From the NCBI RefSeq assembly GCF_023078275.1, contig NC_062979.1, forward strand, positions 21,247,848 to 21,311,847: a stretch of 64,000 nt of DNA, in the 5' to 3' direction. Every line of letters starts with the position of its first letter. Position 1 is the stretch's first letter. This DNA comes from Leguminivora glycinivorella. Lineage: Eukaryota; Arthropoda; Insecta; Lepidoptera; Tortricidae. Shown here one piece after another: positions 31,272-42,277 of this stretch. The notes under the pieces are model-generated. The model worked only from the letters and a program-made list of their open reading frames with translations. It was not told the origin of the DNA and searched no databases. A program made the translations under genes and the position numbers.

Positions 31272-31606
31272 AGCGCTGGTAGCCTAGCGATAAGTACGTG
31301 CGACTTTCGTTCTGGAGGTCGCGGGTTCGAATCCCGGTTCGCACCAATGAGTTCTTCGGAACTTATGTGTGAAATGTCATTGATAGTGGCCAGTCGTTTT
31401 TTGGTGAAGGAAAACATCGCGAGGAAACCGGGCTAATTCCAATAAGGTCTAGTTTACCCTTTGGGTTGGAAGGTCAGATGGCAGTCGCTTTCGTAAAACT
31501 AGTGCCTACGCCAAATCTTGGGATTAGTTGTCAAAGCGGACCCTAGGCTCCCATGAGCCGTGACAAATGCCGGCATAACGCAAGGAGGATGATAATCATT
31601 ATTATA
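31272..31606 (+). mobile_element. tRNA-derived SINE family A, copy 1
   Basis: The head AAGCGCTGGTAGCCTAGCGA (A box region) and GGGTTCGAATCCCGG (B box) is followed by a ~250-bp body with CGAGGAAACCGGGCTAATTC, GCAGTCGCTTTCGTAAAACT and ATGCCGGCATAACGC, then an (ATCATT)-type tail. Full-length relatives on the minus strand are at 45751-46089 and 58238-58541; fragments are at 42555-42612 and 62856-62900. Transcription would be by RNA polymerase III from the internal boxes. Confidence 0.85.
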
Positions 31607-31891
31607 TTTCAAATAATGATATAGAGGCTGTGAAATATGTTAAATATAATCTTAATCGGGTTTCCATCGAAATCATTTAAAATAAAACGTACACTGTATT
31701 TGCAAGTAAAATTTTGTTTAATTTATTTAAAGCATTTTTAATAAGTCTTATCAGATATCGACGATCTAGATAATTATTCAACCGGTTGCTGGGGCAATAT
31801 TAAAAGAACGGTATCTCCAATACTTTAGGACTGTTTTGTTAACATAAACAAAGATTTTATAATTATCATAATAAAATACAAATTTTACGAC
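31607..31891. other. AT-rich intergenic DNA
   Basis: Nothing recognised. Confidence 0.4.
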
Positions 31892-31904
31892 ATAACTAAT
31901 TAAA

Positions 31905-32212
31905 CTAACACGATTTGCACTCATAATTTTAGAACAAAACGGGACTTAATTGCGTAAACACTTACATTTATATTAGGCCCGACGTTTCGAACATCACATT
32001 ATGTTCGTGGTCACGGGTAGACTGGCGAGGAATTGCATCAACATCTAGCCGCGCGAGTTTCTCGAACTACCCGCACTTGTTCTTGATTATTCACTTTTGC
32101 GCTAGGGTTGTCACTTTGCCTACACACAACACTCACGACATCAGCCGGTGTGCGTCGGGCCTAATATAAATGTAAGTGTTTACGCGATTAAGTCCCGTTT
32201 TGTTCTAAAATT
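31905..32212. mobile_element. Short inverted-repeat retroelement, 13-bp TSD, Penelope/retrozyme-like
   Basis: Arms of about 61 bp (31923-31983 and 32154-32214, one mismatch) begin ATAATTTTAGAACAAAACGG. Direct repeats ATAACTAATTAAA at 31892-31904 and 32213-32225 flank the unit. On the minus strand the left part has a hairpin CGAACAT...ATGTTCG followed by GAAACGTCGGGCC. That resembles the 3' half of a hammerhead ribozyme, but the usual CUGANGA box reads GUGACCA. The architecture parallels 6281-6438 and 44261-44441. The family name is inferred. Confidence 0.6.
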
Positions 32213-32354
32213 ATAACTAATTAAATTATCGTATGCATATTCCACTAGGTGTAACCCTTTATAAGTTACAGTGCAGGCAGTTTAAGACGCTACAGGATCG
32301 AAAATGCCAAAATGGAAAGGGAATTTTAGTTAAATATACTAGTTAGTACATACA

Positions 32355-32465
32355 TACATACATACATACAATCACGGCTGTATCCTATAAAGGGGTAGGC
32401 AGAGCACATGAAACTACTAAAGCTTCAGGGCCACTCTTGGCAAATAAGGGGTTGAAAGAAAACGA
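32355..32465 (-). repeat. LINE/SINE tail repeat C, minus copy
   Basis: Preceded by a (CATA)n run at 32350-32368, its 3' tail. Contains AGGGCCACTCTTGGCAAATA in reverse orientation to 16793-17010. Confidence 0.6.
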
Positions 32466-32758
32466 ACGAACTAGTTAGTGTTATAGGTATACTAGATTTA
32501 CCGAAAAAAAAATTGTCCATTCAGAACAACTCAGTTATAAGATGAAAGCCCTAAATGTGCTATTGCAGGCAGGCGGAGCGTGAATAATAGAAAAATCGTT
32601 CTCCCAAGGGAGTTATGAAATTTCTATTACTGTACTTAACTTTTTTACATCCATTTACATATTTTTTACACTGCGAGTGTGATGAAAAACATTGTGTAAA
32701 ACTCGGGGAGAATTAATATTACAAACTCGAGTCTTTAAATCCGGCAAGCCGTCGCGAT
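32466..32758. other. Intergenic DNA
   Basis: Nothing recognised. Confidence 0.4.
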
Positions 32759-32778
32759 TTAACACGTTCGCGGACGCG

Positions 32779-33038
32779 TATTCTATAGCATACGTTTTTG
32801 TACTACTTCTGGTGACGCGTATGCTATAGAATACGTTATTTGGTTTGAATTTCTGCGTTTGTTTGCTTAGTAATCTGCTTGTTCACAGTATAATATTATT
32901 CACCAACATTTCCTCTACCATTCACTAGAATCATAGTATGCATACTGCAACATTACATAGTTTTATCGCAGTTAAAAAATATGCTATGGCGTCACAAATC
33001 GAGTTCACCTTTTTGTGACGCGTATGCTATAGAATACC
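32779..33038. promoter_or_regulatory. Palindrome cluster, left end of the piggyBac-like element
   Basis: GTATTCTATAGCATACG at 32778, CGTATGCTATAGAATACG at 32817, ATATGCTATGGCGTC near 32980 and CGTATGCTATAGAATACC at 33020. Three of them sit next to GACGCG, which also occurs at the TIR edge. Candidate transposase-binding sites by position only. Confidence 0.55.
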
Positions 33039-33801
33039 TCTTTGTATGGAAATTTGCTCAGTAGCCCCGCGAGCGTCACCGGGAGTTGGCCCGTGAAATG
33101 TGGCCAAATTTCGAGCGCAAACGCAATTTTACGGATTGTTTAAAAAATCATAAGTAATTATTTTTACAGTTTCTATATATTTTTGTGTTGCGGTTTTGTT
33201 AACAAACATGTCCACTGTCGTTTTATAATAATACACCGTGATTTTGGTTACGATAAATTAAGAAAACCGAGGCATTATTTATACCTATTATTTGAGTAAT
33301 TTCCTTCGTACTTAGTCATTGCTTTGCTTATAGAATTGTGAATAAACCATATTTCTGGTTGATACTGACTGTTTACGTTAAACTGTGTCTTTTTGAGTGA
33401 ATTTTGTTGGTGTTTAACTACTTGAACTTGGTTTAGATGCTTGTAAAAAAGTATATAAAGCTGGGCGAATCATCGCGTAGTGAGAGGTAGTGGATGAGTT
33501 CTACCCAGAAATCATCGCACCAAACGAAGGCCTTTAGCACCTATACAACAGCAGGTTTGAACAAACATTATTCTAGTCTCAATGACGAAACGGGTGACTA
33601 CAGTTCTGACGAAGGTTAGGTACTCCAAAAGAGTCTGTAGGAGATACACATTTAGACAATTCTTCTTGTACTAAAAAACTCTGTATTCGTGAACAAGCTT
33701 TATACTTTTATTTGTCGGCATCATCCCCGCAGCCAGAAACACTAAATGGTTTATTTGATATGATTCTTCAGAATGAATCTGCTGTATCACCATCTATGGA
33801 T

Positions 33802-34020
33802 CGTATGCTATAGCATACGGTGTCATATAAGATCACATTTTGACTCAGTATTGTGTCACGGTATGCTATAGCATCGTGTCACACGGTGCATACGGTGTCA
33901 CATAAGATCAGATTTTACCTCTGTATTTTGTCAGGTATGCTATAGCATCCGAATGCTATAGCGTTCCTCGTCACATAATAACCCTAATATAAGCTGTCTA
34001 AGGACAGGTATGCTATAGCA
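33802..34020. promoter_or_regulatory. Palindrome cluster, right end of the piggyBac-like element
   Basis: CGTATGCTATAGCATACG (perfect 18-bp palindrome) at 33802; GGTATGCTATAGCATC at 33860 and 33934; GAATGCTATAGCGTTC at 33951; GGTATGCTATAGCA at 34007. Two of them lie in a degraded ~75-bp tandem duplication that also repeats GGTGTCAYATAAGATCA. Confidence 0.6.
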
Positions 34021-34087
34021 GTCGAAAAATTCCCATACAAAATATTAGTGTCCCAGAGGGGTGACTGAGCGTCCGCGAACGTGTTAA

Positions 34088-34838
34088 CTTACTCTCGTCA
34101 GTAATATTCAACTTCTTCCCCTTGTTGCACAATATACTATTAGGTACCTAATAAGTAATAACAATAAAAAGAAAAAAAAAAGAAAAAAATAGCTAGCTCA
34201 AAATGAAGTTCAACAGTGAACAAGCTAGTCGATCGAATTATAAAATTCTCCAAAGTAAACTAGTTTCCCCGAATCCCCAATTTGAGGAGCGCGCGACACC
34301 CATTTCGGGGTTATTACCTTTTTTACCGGACTGTGTGGCATCGTTATGTTGTTTATTTTGTTCCTTAGGGAATTTTAGATGAAAGTGGATGGGACGCAAA
34401 ATCACCTTTTTATACAAATGTAGACCTCATTTTCCTCCCGGATATTAATATTGTTGATACATTTGAGTATATTAATTATCTGCAGCTATGCCATTATGTT
34501 CGAGGTTTTCAATTTTGTATTATTATGAGAATGAAAATAATTAAAAAAATATTTGAAAACGGATTTTTGCTCTTAATTTTTTTCATATAGGTAGTTAAAA
34601 AATTGAACCTCCCCTAGGTTTTTCCCATTAAGAGAGGTATGTAAATTGTGAATGTTATCTCGTTTTTTGTTGTAAGACACATCAAGGCGGATGTCTTTCT
34701 AAATCTAAAGCAGCACCCAACTGAGAAAGTACCACCTTGCAAAAAAACCGAAGACTAATAACAACTGCTGTAGGGTGTTAGGTTAGTGTTCCTGTTGCCA
34801 TACCAGAGCATAGCCAGTGTTTAGGGTCGGCAAATGCA
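34088..34838. other. AT-rich intergenic DNA
   Basis: Nothing recognised. Confidence 0.4.
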
Positions 34839-34924
34839 TGTACTATCAGCTGCAAAAATGTAGGTATGGCGAATTTATCAATGAGTTCATTCATTTCTCC
34901 ATGCACTTCTGCAGCTGTTAGTAC
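34839..34924 (-). mobile_element. 80-bp hairpin MITE, copy 3
   Basis: GTACTATCAGCTGCAAAAAT ... TTCTGCAGCTGTTAGTAC, inverted relative to copy 1. Confidence 0.75.
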
Positions 34925-36471
34925 CTACCTAACCGCTCTTCAGTTGAGTTGCAGATCTCTATATCAGGCGAGCATGCTTGCATGCTTGTTTATCATGTAT
35001 GGTTAATGTACCTATATTTGTATAACAAGATTTTCAATGAAAGAGAGGAAAAATAGGACTAACTTTGTATGGAGAAGTGGCTGTCCCCTTTCCTCTTAAT
35101 TTACCACATGGTGCTCCGTTAACCCATAAAAAATAATATCTACATGATTTGACGTAATTTGTATCGTGTTATGACGAAAGGTTCGTGTGTTTTAGAGCGA
35201 TTTTTTCTTTTGCCGCTATTAACCGGTAACCAAGTTTTTTTTTTGATGTAAAAAGTTAACGAGGGTTAGAAACATAAGGACGCAGAATTACGGTGATGAT
35301 CTAGCATATGAGAAACGTTATTTTACTTTAAAATGTCATTTATTACAGTATAATTGTAATAAGTTGATGATACTAATGATGTTCGTAGATTACTATGGGA
35401 GGTCTGTGGCAGCAGATGACAACAGTTATATTGGTAATTATTTAATTGAATTAAAATAGCAAATAATTCAGAATTACTTAGTAAAGATAGATAGGGTCCT
35501 CTCTATTGGTACACTTTCGTAAAAGGTACAGCTAAGATGAACGACAATTTGTTTATTGATAAAGGTTAGGGATTGCAGACAACATGCGGTCTTATCGCTG
35601 AAGAGCAATCTCTTCCAGGGAACCTTTGGAAATAAAACAATTTATATAAAAAGTGTTATCAGAGTTTATCCGTTTTAGTTAGGTAATATATTATACTTAA
35701 GACACTCTTGGTCTCATCTCATCTTACAACTCTACAAACTGTTTTAAAAGGCTCAGGAAAAAACGATCCTAATATATTTTTGAGCCTTTTTAACTACATA
35801 CTTATCCACCAGAATAGTTAATGACTATAATCAAAGACCTATATAACTTCGTAAAGACCGATAAAGTCTAAGAAAAAAACGTACCCCAAAACCATACAGA
35901 AAAAGGTACGGTGAGCTAGATGGCGATACACCTTTGGGGTACGCTCGGCTAGATGGCGCTAATATTAATATTTGACATTTTAAAACATATTAAGCTAAGA
36001 ATATGGGCCAAATTGTCAAAACTGAGGTTCAAAAGTTTTAAGCTTGTGTCGAGAGATGGCAGTCTATGCACTGTGATTACACATTTTACTTTGACAGTCA
36101 TTCTCTATAATACTCGATCCTCTTTGGTATAATATAACACACACCTAATAGACACTAACATATTGTATCCAGCAAGAATGCAAAAATTTCGAGTCCGCTA
36201 TTCGGATCGAAATGCCATTCATCGTCCGCCCCGATTCATTACCGTAAATTACCGCCGGTGGGAGGATCGGCCCGCAGGATTCTCAGCCTAATGGACATGA
36301 TCTTATTTAGATACATTGAATATTTCTGTCTGCTTGGATTAATGGGGATTGTATCCTAAACGTGCATTCGATGGGTAGAAATTATATTAAAATTGGTCGA
36401 GGATTTTTAGAGGATCGTCACTGATTGCCAGATAGTAGGATCGGAATCGAATGATAGCAGATTGGTGGGAG
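34925..36471. other. Intergenic DNA with one LINE tail
   Basis: 35570-35635 resembles the CR1-like 3' UTR at 51240-51375 (GGTCTTATCGCTGAAGAGC). 35918-36130 has the AGATGGCG motif twice and may be an old dispersed repeat, but only one copy is in the window. Confidence 0.4.
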
Positions 36472-36735
36472 GACCAGTCTGGCCTATCGCGTAGTGACCC
36501 TGCCAGCTAAGCCGCGGCCCCGGGTTCGAATCCCGGTAAGGGCATTTATTTGTGTGATGAACACAGATATTTGCTCCTGAGTCATGGATGTTTTCTATGT
36601 ATATAAGTATTTGTATATTATATTTATTGTTGTCTGAGTACCTGCAACACAAGCCTTCTTGAGCTTACCGTGGGGCTCAGTCAATCTGTGTAATAATGTC
36701 CTATAATATTTATTTATTTATTTATTTATTTATTG
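36472..36735 (+). mobile_element. tRNA-derived SINE family B, copy 2
   Basis: Complete: GACCAGTCTGGCCTATCGCG head, GGGTTCGAATCCCGG B box, body with TCCTGAGTCATGGATGTTTT, and a (TTTA)n tail at 36708-36735. Confidence 0.85.
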
Positions 36736-36741
36736 TCAACA

Positions 36742-37090
36742 GTTATATTCAGAAACAAACAGTTTAAACTAAAGCCACAGTATACTAAAGCTATGCCAAT
36801 CAAATACGCCAAGATCATATCCCACTAAGAATCCCATGTAAGAAGTGCCCGGCAGCCATTGGCTTGTTGGGCATAGGCCTTTCTTGTAGTACCTACACCA
36901 TTTCTCCCGGTCCTAGACTGAGACTGGCCAGTCTCATCCAGTTGGTACCCACAATTTTCCGGATGTCGTCGACCCAACAAGCCAATAAAATTGCTGCCAG
37001 GCACTTCTTACATGGGATTCTTAGTGGATATGATCTTGGCGTATTGGATTGGCATAGCTTTAGTTTAAACTGTTTGTTTCTGAATATAAC
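36742..37090. mobile_element. Fold-back containing a LINE C-terminal fragment
   Basis: Arms of about 125 bp (36742-36870 and 36965-37090) begin GTTATATTCAGAAACAAACA. The left arm carries a 16-bp duplication (around GCCACAGTATACTAAA). The loop is antisense LINE sequence (GCATAGGCCTTTCTTG..., TTCCGGATGTCGTCGACCC). The unit probably arose by inverted duplication of a LINE insertion. Confidence 0.7.
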
Positions 37091-38271
37091 TCAGAGTGTA
37101 GAATGCCTTACTTATGTCATTAAGGAAGCCATTTATACTTTCTTGGGTGGTGCGATATGTGGGGTTTAGCTGGGATATTTATTAGATGCCAATACAAGCG
37201 CAATAAAGTCAAGAATCTAGATTTAGTACGCACAGACTCAGTAGCTTATTGAATGCGAAATGAAAGTAAATGTTTAAAACAAGAACTGAATCATTTGAAG
37301 AACTCTGAACGTATTATATTTAAAAATTAAAATTTTGAAAAAAACCCCCGACTGCGACTTGGTAGACCGATTTTCATGAAACATGGCTAAGAACACTCCC
37401 GACTAACTCAGCTTTCAGACAAAAAAAAACTAAATCTAAAGCGGTTCATCCGTTTGGGAGCTACGATGCCACAGACAGACACACACACAGACAGACAAAC
37501 AGACAGACAGACACGTCAAACTTATAACACCCTGTTATTTTTGGGTCGGGAGTTAATAATAAAATTGAAAAATATTATTGAAATATTTATTGTACCGCAA
37601 CTTGGTACCTAAATCGATAGCCTAATCTAGTTTTCCTACTCATACGTGGGTACCTAATCAAAATATTACACTGAGTTGCAGGCGTCCATAGGTTACGGTG
37701 ACCGCTTTACATCAGGCGAGCCGTATGCTTGTTTGCCACCGACGTAGTATTAAAAAAAAAATAAACAAGATACTAAATTTAGAAAAATATAATATTACGG
37801 CAACGCAAAAGTAGGGTCTCTAACCATGTAAGGATGTCCGATTGATTGCTTCCAAACCAAACAATAAATAAACTTGAATTTAAATTTAATTAAAGTTCAA
37901 CCAAATAATACTTTTATAGTTGACTCTATATCTAACTCCTATAGATTATTGCTTTAAAACCAATAAAACAAATTGATACTGAATAGGAATTGCCTTATAG
38001 GAAAGTCAATATTTGTTGGGTCATTTGCCTAAATAAAATGATAAATTTATGTGGTTCCTGCCGAGGCACTGAATATTGATTTAAAAACGATGTTCTATTC
38101 GTCCATCCTATCCAGTCTTTCTGCCTGCGCATGTTTATAAAAGAGAAGTTTAATAAGTAGTACAAAACTGTTGGACCTTAGTAAAGGCTTTAGAATTTTA
38201 AGGAAATATATAAGTTTTTTCTCATGGTGGTTATCAAGAACGATTTAATACTGGACTGACAAGGCCCATAC
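37091..38271. other. Intergenic DNA with two repeat pieces
   Basis: 37334-37555 is dispersed repeat D (see 54880-55548): CCGATTTTCATGAAACATGG, then GCTACGATGCCACAGACAGA and a GACA-rich run. 37680-37745 is the inverted LINE/SINE tail (GCAGGCGTCCATAGGTTACG). The rest is featureless. Confidence 0.5.
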
Positions 38272-38844
38272 AAAAAAACCGGCCAAGAGCGTGTCGGGCC
38301 ACGCTCAGTGTAGGGTTCCGTAGTTTTCCGTATTTTTCTCAAAAACTACTAAACCTATCAAGTTCAAAACAATTTTCCTAGAAAGTCTTTATAAAGTTCT
38401 ACTTTTGTGATTTTTTTCATATTTGTTAAACATACGGTTCAAAAGTTAGAGGGGGGTGGACGCACTTTTTTTTCCTTTAGGAGCGATTATTTACGAAAAT
38501 ATTAATATTATCAAAAAACGGTCTTAGTAAACCCTTATTCATTTTTTAATACCTATCCAACAATATATCACACGTTGGGGTTGGAATGAAAAAAAATATC
38601 AGCCCCCACTTTACATGTAGGGGGGGTACCCTAATAAACATTTTTTTCCATTTTTTATTTTTGCACTTTGTTGGCGTGATTGATATACATATTAGTACCA
38701 AATTTCAGCTTTCTAGTGCTAACGGTTACTGAGATTATCCGCGGACGGACGGACGGACGGACGGACGGACGGACGGACGGACGGACGGACGGACAGACAT
38801 GGCGAAACTATAAGGGTTCCTAGTTGACTACGGAACCCTAAAAA
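38272..38844 (+). mobile_element. Dispersed repeat B, copy 2
   Basis: Collinear with 11339-11880 from AAAACCGGCCAAGAGCGTG to CTACGGAACCCTAAAAA. The (GGAC)n run is expanded here to about 13 units (38746-38792). Flanking sequences AAGGCCCATACA and TGTATGGGCCTT are inverted relative to each other, so the target may itself have been a hairpin. Confidence 0.85.
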
Positions 38845-39141
38845 GCGTACTCCTGAAATGTATGGGCCTTTTAGACTTAAAACTAGATGGCGCTGTTTCG
38901 CAGCCTGAAAGTGGCGAAAATCATATTTCCCTCAGATATGTTTGCTTGTTTTTAATTTTTCTAAGAACAAATGACATTTCTTTATTTTAGTATCATGATA
39001 TCACGTCAATACACATTTAAAAAAAAATGTAGGCATCATCAGTGTAGTTATGATAGTATTTAATAGGTGGCGCTAAGAAATCGAGGTAAGACTAATCCTT
39101 GGTGGTTTTAAATGAATTCAATAATAGCTATATCTACACCA
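38845..39141. other. Intergenic DNA
   Basis: AGATGGCGCT at 38885 and AGGTGGCGCT at 39065; otherwise nothing. Confidence 0.4.
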
Positions 39142-39259
39142 GGCAGGCAATTATGGTCGCGCGATAAATGATAAAACATCGGGCCGTCCCTATCGCACTT
39201 ACTAATAGTGCGATAGGGACGGCCTGATATTTTATCATCTATCGCGCGACCATGCTACC
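39142..39259. mobile_element. Hairpin MITE (GGCAGGCAA..), copy 2
   Basis: GGCAGGCAATTATGGTCGCG arm, and a perfect inner palindrome CCGTCCCTATCGCACT / AGTGCGATAGGGACGG. The right end is worn (CCATGCTACCC). Confidence 0.8.
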
Positions 39260-39599
39260 CGTGCAGAAGATACTTATAACATAGACAAGGACATAAGCTT
39301 GCAAGCTCAAATATTTTACGTTACGTTTAGATCATAGTCATTTTTTGTAGGTATAGTCATTTAAAGCCTGACTAATATGACTACGCGGCTACGCGCCATA
39401 TTGCGGAATTTTATTAGAACTATTTTCTTCATACTAAACGGAACTGTCATTCCATACATCAGAATAACAGCGCCTTCCTGACAATAGTTATTATATTTTT
39501 GTGTTGTGTACCTACCAGTGGCGGTTAGTGAAAATGTCTGCTAGGCAACACTGAGCAAAAAAAAACCTACCTTCACATTACGTTACTTTACTAGTAATC
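39260..39599. other. Intergenic DNA with a dispersed repeat
   Basis: 39360-39500 matches 25435-25575. No gene. Confidence 0.45.
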
Positions 39600-40249
39600 A
39601 ATAGGCTACTTGACCCTTTTTAAAGTTTGTCTTATATTATTACTTACTGTCCAATTAACCGAAAAAAAAAAACACTATATTTTATTATGGCTTATTAACC
39701 GCAAAAATATTTTTAAAGAATACTTTTACGTAATCAGGCAAAAAACATCAGCCATGTCATCTATAGAGGTAGATTTTCTATGAATGAAGTCATTCAGTGC
39801 GAAAACAACACTTTCTGACAAAAACGAGGCATAAACATCATTATGTCAGTGATTGATTTGACATGAATTCTATGATGTCACTAAAATTAAAAAAAAAATA
39901 TAGTAGTCATCGTACACATTTAGGCACTGGTCCCACCGCGAGCTAGTAAGCTATGAGCTATCGGCTATAAAAACGAACAAAAGATAATCACTCCCGTATG
40001 AATAAAAGAGACACGGCGATGTTTATAGTTACTCGCCCAGCGGTGAGCTATCAAAATCGCCGTTTCTCTTTTATTTGCACGGGAGTGCTTATCTTTTGTT
40101 CGTTTTTGTAGCCGATAGCTCATAGCTTACTAGCTCGCGATGGGACCAGTGCCTTAATACCCAAAATCATTAAATATTGGTTTCTTATGTCAAATATTAC
40201 AGAAGACAATCATTTATTGTGCCAAATTAGATATGTCTAGTAGCCTATT
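39600..40249. mobile_element. TIR element AATAGGCTACT, copy 2
   Basis: The ends are identical to 17123-17637. It is longer because a PIF/Harbinger-like MITE sits inside (39923-40153). Confidence 0.75.
39923..40153. mobile_element. PIF/Harbinger-like hairpin MITE with TTA TSD
   Basis: The terminal repeat GGCACTGGTCCCACCGCGA extends about 74 bp with three mismatches. TTA flanks it at 39920-39922 and 40154-40156. The homologous position in the element at 17123-17637 has a single TTTTAAT, consistent with an empty site. A 3-bp TWA target is typical of PIF/Harbinger. Non-coding. Confidence 0.8.
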
Positions 40250-40296
40250 AGGCAAGCCTGTGGGAATCGGCTTGTATGGATGGATTAGCCGCTGCT

Positions 40297-40486
40297 GTAG
40301 GCCTAGCACATGATGGCCGCGGGAGTATGTCGCCGCGAGATAGACTACCCGTCCTTATGTCATTAATACAACTGTATTAATGACATAAGGACGGGTAGTC
40401 TAGTAGGTAGGATAGATGCCACAGAAGAAGACGTGGCATCTATCTCGCGGCGACATACTCCCGCGGCCATCATGTGCTAGGCCTAC
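40297..40486. mobile_element. Hairpin MITE (GTAGGCCTAGCACATGA), copy 2, long form
   Basis: The outer arms match 27411-27553. The interior is a second perfect palindrome (GACTACCCGTCCTTATGTCA...), followed by a third hairpin GATAGATGCCAC / GTGGCATCTATC: three hairpins nested or in tandem. Confidence 0.85.
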
Positions 40487-41094
40487 TGGTACCTACGAAT
40501 TTAGAACAAGCGAACGTTACATGCGCGTTGGAGCGTCACATTCACCTCCTTATCTGACAAATCTTGCAAATTGCTAAAAAACTCCTTTTATATGTTTACC
40601 ACTTTAGTTTAAAGCCTTCAACGGTAGCTGTTTTATTAAAAAAATTAAGATGATAATCAGTTTTTAACTAGAAATTCCGAATTCCATTGTCGATTTGCAT
40701 GACGATACTTAGTTACAATACGTCGTATTACTCATATTATCGACTGCTACTTAAGTCCTTTTTATTTTAGTGTTTAAAAAGCTTTGAATCTTACTAGCTT
40801 AGATGAGAAGATAAACGATGGATGGCGGTCCCTGTAATTTAATTGTAAGTTGCGATTAAATATTTGAATGCAATCTTGTCCTTTTTAACAAATTTTATAC
40901 GGTAATATGAATTTATTAAACACATATCTAATTTTGACATCTGGCAAAATTAAGATAATAAGGTGTAATATTTGTTTTTTTTTTTCCTACAGGTTTTCCG
41001 TTTAACAGCTACAAATATGTGTGTTATTAGATATTAAATTCGTGCATATTGTTTTAATATTGTCACAGAGTTTTTGTATACCTATGCAAACTAA
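40487..41094. other. AT-rich intergenic DNA
   Basis: Nothing recognised. Confidence 0.4.
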
Positions 41095-41257
41095 TCTATA
41101 CGAATATTATAAATGGGAAAGTGTCCGTTTTTCACGGCAAAACGGAGCGATGAATTGACGCGACTTTTTTAAGTGGAGATAGTTGAAGGAATGGAGAGTG
41201 ACATTGGCTACTTTTTGTCTCTTTCTAACGCGAGAGAAGCCGCGGGAAAAAGCTAGT
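41095..41257 (+). mobile_element. Short Helitron-like element
   Basis: Starts TCTATACGAATATTATAAAT and ends GGGAAAAAGCTAGT, matching the Helitron 5'-TC and CTRR-3' rule, with no inverted repeats or TSD. Minus-strand copies are at 1-118 and 43443-43617. Confidence 0.7.
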
Positions 41258-42277
41258 ATATAATAATTTTATTTTCTAAAACCCTATATGACCCATAAGT
41301 AAGCACAACGTACAAAGGTAGATAATATATAATTTTCATCTACATTTATTACACAGGTTGACACACGAGCAAATGTCCCATGATTACTGCTAATACAAAT
41401 GTCTTTTTAACGATAAGATAAACCAACATACTTTACGTACCTCGTGTAGTGAAAGTGAAAAGTACAACAATTCATAATAAAGTAGCTAACATGTGGCTGC
41501 TTTGTTTAAGGTTTTGAAATTGAAAGTGTCACATGACGATTTAAGCACATTCTTTATTGGATTTAACAGTCATGACTTAGAAAAACTCGAGAGTTGAAAA
41601 ATTGCGTAGCTATTATTTAAAATAAGTGTCATGTGTCTTACAAAATTGAAAGTCTGTCATTTGACAGATGTAAATGTAGCTAAGTACACCTAAATAAAAT
41701 TTTGCAGAATAATTTTCAATCGTAAGTTGGCAACACCATCTCTCTCGTTATATTTACCGTAATCCATTAACAGATTCGTATAGGAGATGCAAGCATACAT
41801 TGCTCGCTTTTAGAATTTTATTGGTCATAGCCACAGCGAAGCCTATCAAAGATATCGCAGTGCATGGTTGGGTCGAGCGGTGAGGATGTTAGTCGAGTAA
41901 ACTGAAGACTCGAGTTTGATTTCCGCTGGTGGACTTCGTCAGTATTTCGTTAGCGAAGAGTATTAGATTGCCCTGTGTAAAATTTGCTTACAAGCTCTAC
42001 CATCGTTAACCTATTACCTTGCCTCACCCAGATAAAATCACGAAAAATTAAACGCTGTCGCAACTCAACATTTTTGTGATATTGTTGAATAGTCATTATA
42101 TGTAAATCGGGCGCTCGTGACGATCGTCACTGAGATAGTGACGAGGCATGTCCGCGAGGAATGATAAATGTTTCGAAAGACCACTTGTCTTGTGTTCCAC
42201 TACTCACTGAGACCAACCACAAGACTACCTGAAGCTTGGATCAACCCTAGTAGGTATTAGGTGTAGGGACCCTTGAC
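41258..42277. other. Intergenic DNA, possible degraded SINE
   Basis: 41865-41990 has TGGGTCGAGCGGTGAGG (A-box-like) and GAGTTTGATTTCCG (B-box-like) at tRNA spacing, with low support. The rest is featureless. Confidence 0.35.

Larger units (their letters stand above)
32763..34083. mobile_element. Non-autonomous piggyBac-like element bounded by TTAA
   Basis: A perfect 14-bp terminal repeat CACGTTCGCGGACG / CGTCCGCGAACGTG is directly flanked by TTAA at 32759-32762 and 34084-34087, the piggyBac target. Length 1321 bp. Inside are about nine copies of TATGCTATAGCATA or half-changed forms, four near the left end and five near the right. A TATA-like TATATAAAG lies at 33452. Short acidic frames follow, e.g. 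LNDETGDYSSDEG then a stop, reminiscent of transposase N-termini. The DDD catalytic core is absent, so this is probably an internal-deletion derivative. Confidence 0.8.

Noticed and set aside
33450..33640. Intact piggyBac transposase gene
   Set aside because: Frames are short and interrupted, and no DDD catalytic region is found before the right terminal repeat.
35918..36130. Named dispersed repeat or enhancer
   Set aside because: Only one copy lies in the window and no boundaries are visible, so only the short AGATGGCG motif is reported.
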